A stretch of DNA of 12,225 nucleotides from Actinomycetes bacterium (GTDB lineage Bacteria > Actinomycetota > CADDZG01 > JAHWKV01). Position 1 is the stretch's first letter; every line of letters begins with the position of its first letter. Positions 11,690 through 12,225 of this stretch are shown here, piece after piece. A program made the position numbers and the translations under genes. The stretch spans positions 1 to 12,225 of the forward strand of contig JAJCYF010000181.1 in NCBI GenBank assembly GCA_029263035.1, written 5' to 3'. The notes below the pieces were generated by a model, which was given only the letters and a program-made list of their open reading frames with translations, ran no database searches and was not told the origin of the DNA.

Positions 11690-12225
11690 ACTGAAAGCTT
11701 TTCTTCCAGAAGGTGTTCGACCATGCCCTGGATGTCCTTACGGCCCACCTTGCCGAGAACCTCCTCCAAGAAGCCCTTGACGATGAGGCGCTCGGCAGTG
11801 ACCCGGTCAATCCCCCGGCTCTGCAGGTAGAACACCTCGTTCTCGTCCATCTGGCCGACCGAAGCGGCGTGGCTGCACCGGACATCGTTGTTCTCGATCT
11901 CCAGCTCCGGCTTGGAGTTGGCCATGGCGTGGTCGCTCAGCACCAGGTTGCGGTTGGTCTGGTAGGCGTCGGTCTCCCGGCCCTCGGGCCGCACATGGAT
12001 CTGACCGGAATAAACCGTGCGGGCGTTGCCCTTGAGGGCCCCCTTGTAGAGCAGGTCGGAGGTCGAGTGGGCCGCCGCGTGATCCTGCATGGTGCGGAAG
12101 TCGAAGTGCTGCCCCTCACCGGCGACGTAGATGCCCATCATGTCCACGCTGTGGCCCTCGCCCGTGAGGGTAGAGGTGGTCTCAGCGCGGGAGAACTTGC
12201 CGCCCAGGGTCAGCAACAGGGATTG
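11686..12225 (-). CDS. sufD: Fe-S cluster assembly protein SufD, C-terminal fragment
   Basis: SufD forms the SufBC2D scaffold with SufB and SufC and is needed for iron delivery to the nascent cluster. Only the last 179 residues are in the window; the frame is open to the right edge, so the true start lies outside. The segment is the C-terminal beta-helix and helical tail of the SufB/SufD family: SDLLYKGALKGNARTVYSG, then TDAYQTNRNLVLSDHA, then EIENNDVRCSHAASVGQMDE, then FYLQSRGIDRVTAERLIVKGF. The final helices, which bind SufC, are complete and end in EEKLSV. I call SufD rather than SufB because it directly precedes the Rieske-sufC pair and its C-terminal wording matches SufD, but SufB is a paralog. 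The stop overlaps the Rieske gene start. Confidence 0.93.
   Translation of the reverse strand, partial: QSLLLTLGGKFSRAETTSTLTGEGHSVDMMGIYVAGEGQHFDFRTMQDHAAAHSTSDLLYKGALKGNARTVYSGQIHVRPEGRETDAYQTNRNLVLSDHAMANSKPELEIENNDVRCSHAASVGQMDENEVFYLQSRGIDRVTAERLIVKGFLEEVLGKVGRKDIQGMVEHLLEEKLSV

Overview
The window is GC-rich (by eye well above 60% G+C), uses GTG and TTG starts, and carries an egtABCD ergothioneine operon and a sufD-Rieske-sufC block. This combination points to a chromosome fragment from the Actinomycetota. Nothing in it allows a genus-level call, and the unfamiliar secreted proteins suggest a poorly sampled lineage. No rRNA, tRNA, CRISPR array, transposase or integrase was seen.

Layout. 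(1) 1-350, minus strand: the first 116 codons of metE, cut by the window edge. (2) 351-566: non-coding, with a long imperfect hairpin at 478-539. (3) 567-1968, minus strand: two adjacent genes for exported or membrane-anchored proteins of unknown function that share a similar layout. They are preceded by a 127-base leader with three tandem hairpins, the last of which covers part of the ribosome binding site. (4) 2096-6434, minus strand: egtA-egtB-egtC-egtD in transcription order. The first and last junctions overlap and egtB-egtC are 3 bases apart, so this is one tight operon. A good match to the GGAAT-N18-GTT promoter of SigR/SigH-type redox sigma factors lies about 125 bases upstream of egtA. 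egtE is not in the window. (5) 6688-9919: the accessory region and the most unusual part. A NarL/LuxR-type regulator with a degenerate receiver (minus strand) diverges from a 63-residue peptide gene, a PqqD-like/M50 membrane metalloprotease gene and a second degenerate-receiver LuxR regulator (all plus strand). Dyad symmetries lie in front of the peptide gene and of the second regulator, and a strong hairpin separates the peptide gene from the protease gene. (6) 9975-10571, plus strand: a 198-residue protein of unknown function. (7) 10578-12225, minus strand: sufD (partial), a Rieske ferredoxin gene and sufC, with 4-base overlaps, convergent with the unknown gene.

How the genes fit together. 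EgtA should make gamma-glutamylcysteine and EgtD trimethylates histidine to hercynine. EgtB joins the two oxidatively and EgtC removes the glutamate. MetE helps regenerate the methionine that feeds the S-adenosylmethionine used by EgtD. The Suf proteins assemble Fe-S clusters. Together these form a sulfur and redox neighbourhood. The region at 6.7-9.9 kb does not fit that theme. It looks like a self-contained system in which a small, cysteine-free, ribosomally made peptide is bound, cleaved or exported by the PqqD-M50 protease, under the control of two related regulators that have lost the phosphoacceptor aspartate. No radical-SAM, YcaO or lanthionine maturase is encoded in the window, so whether the peptide is modified is unknown.
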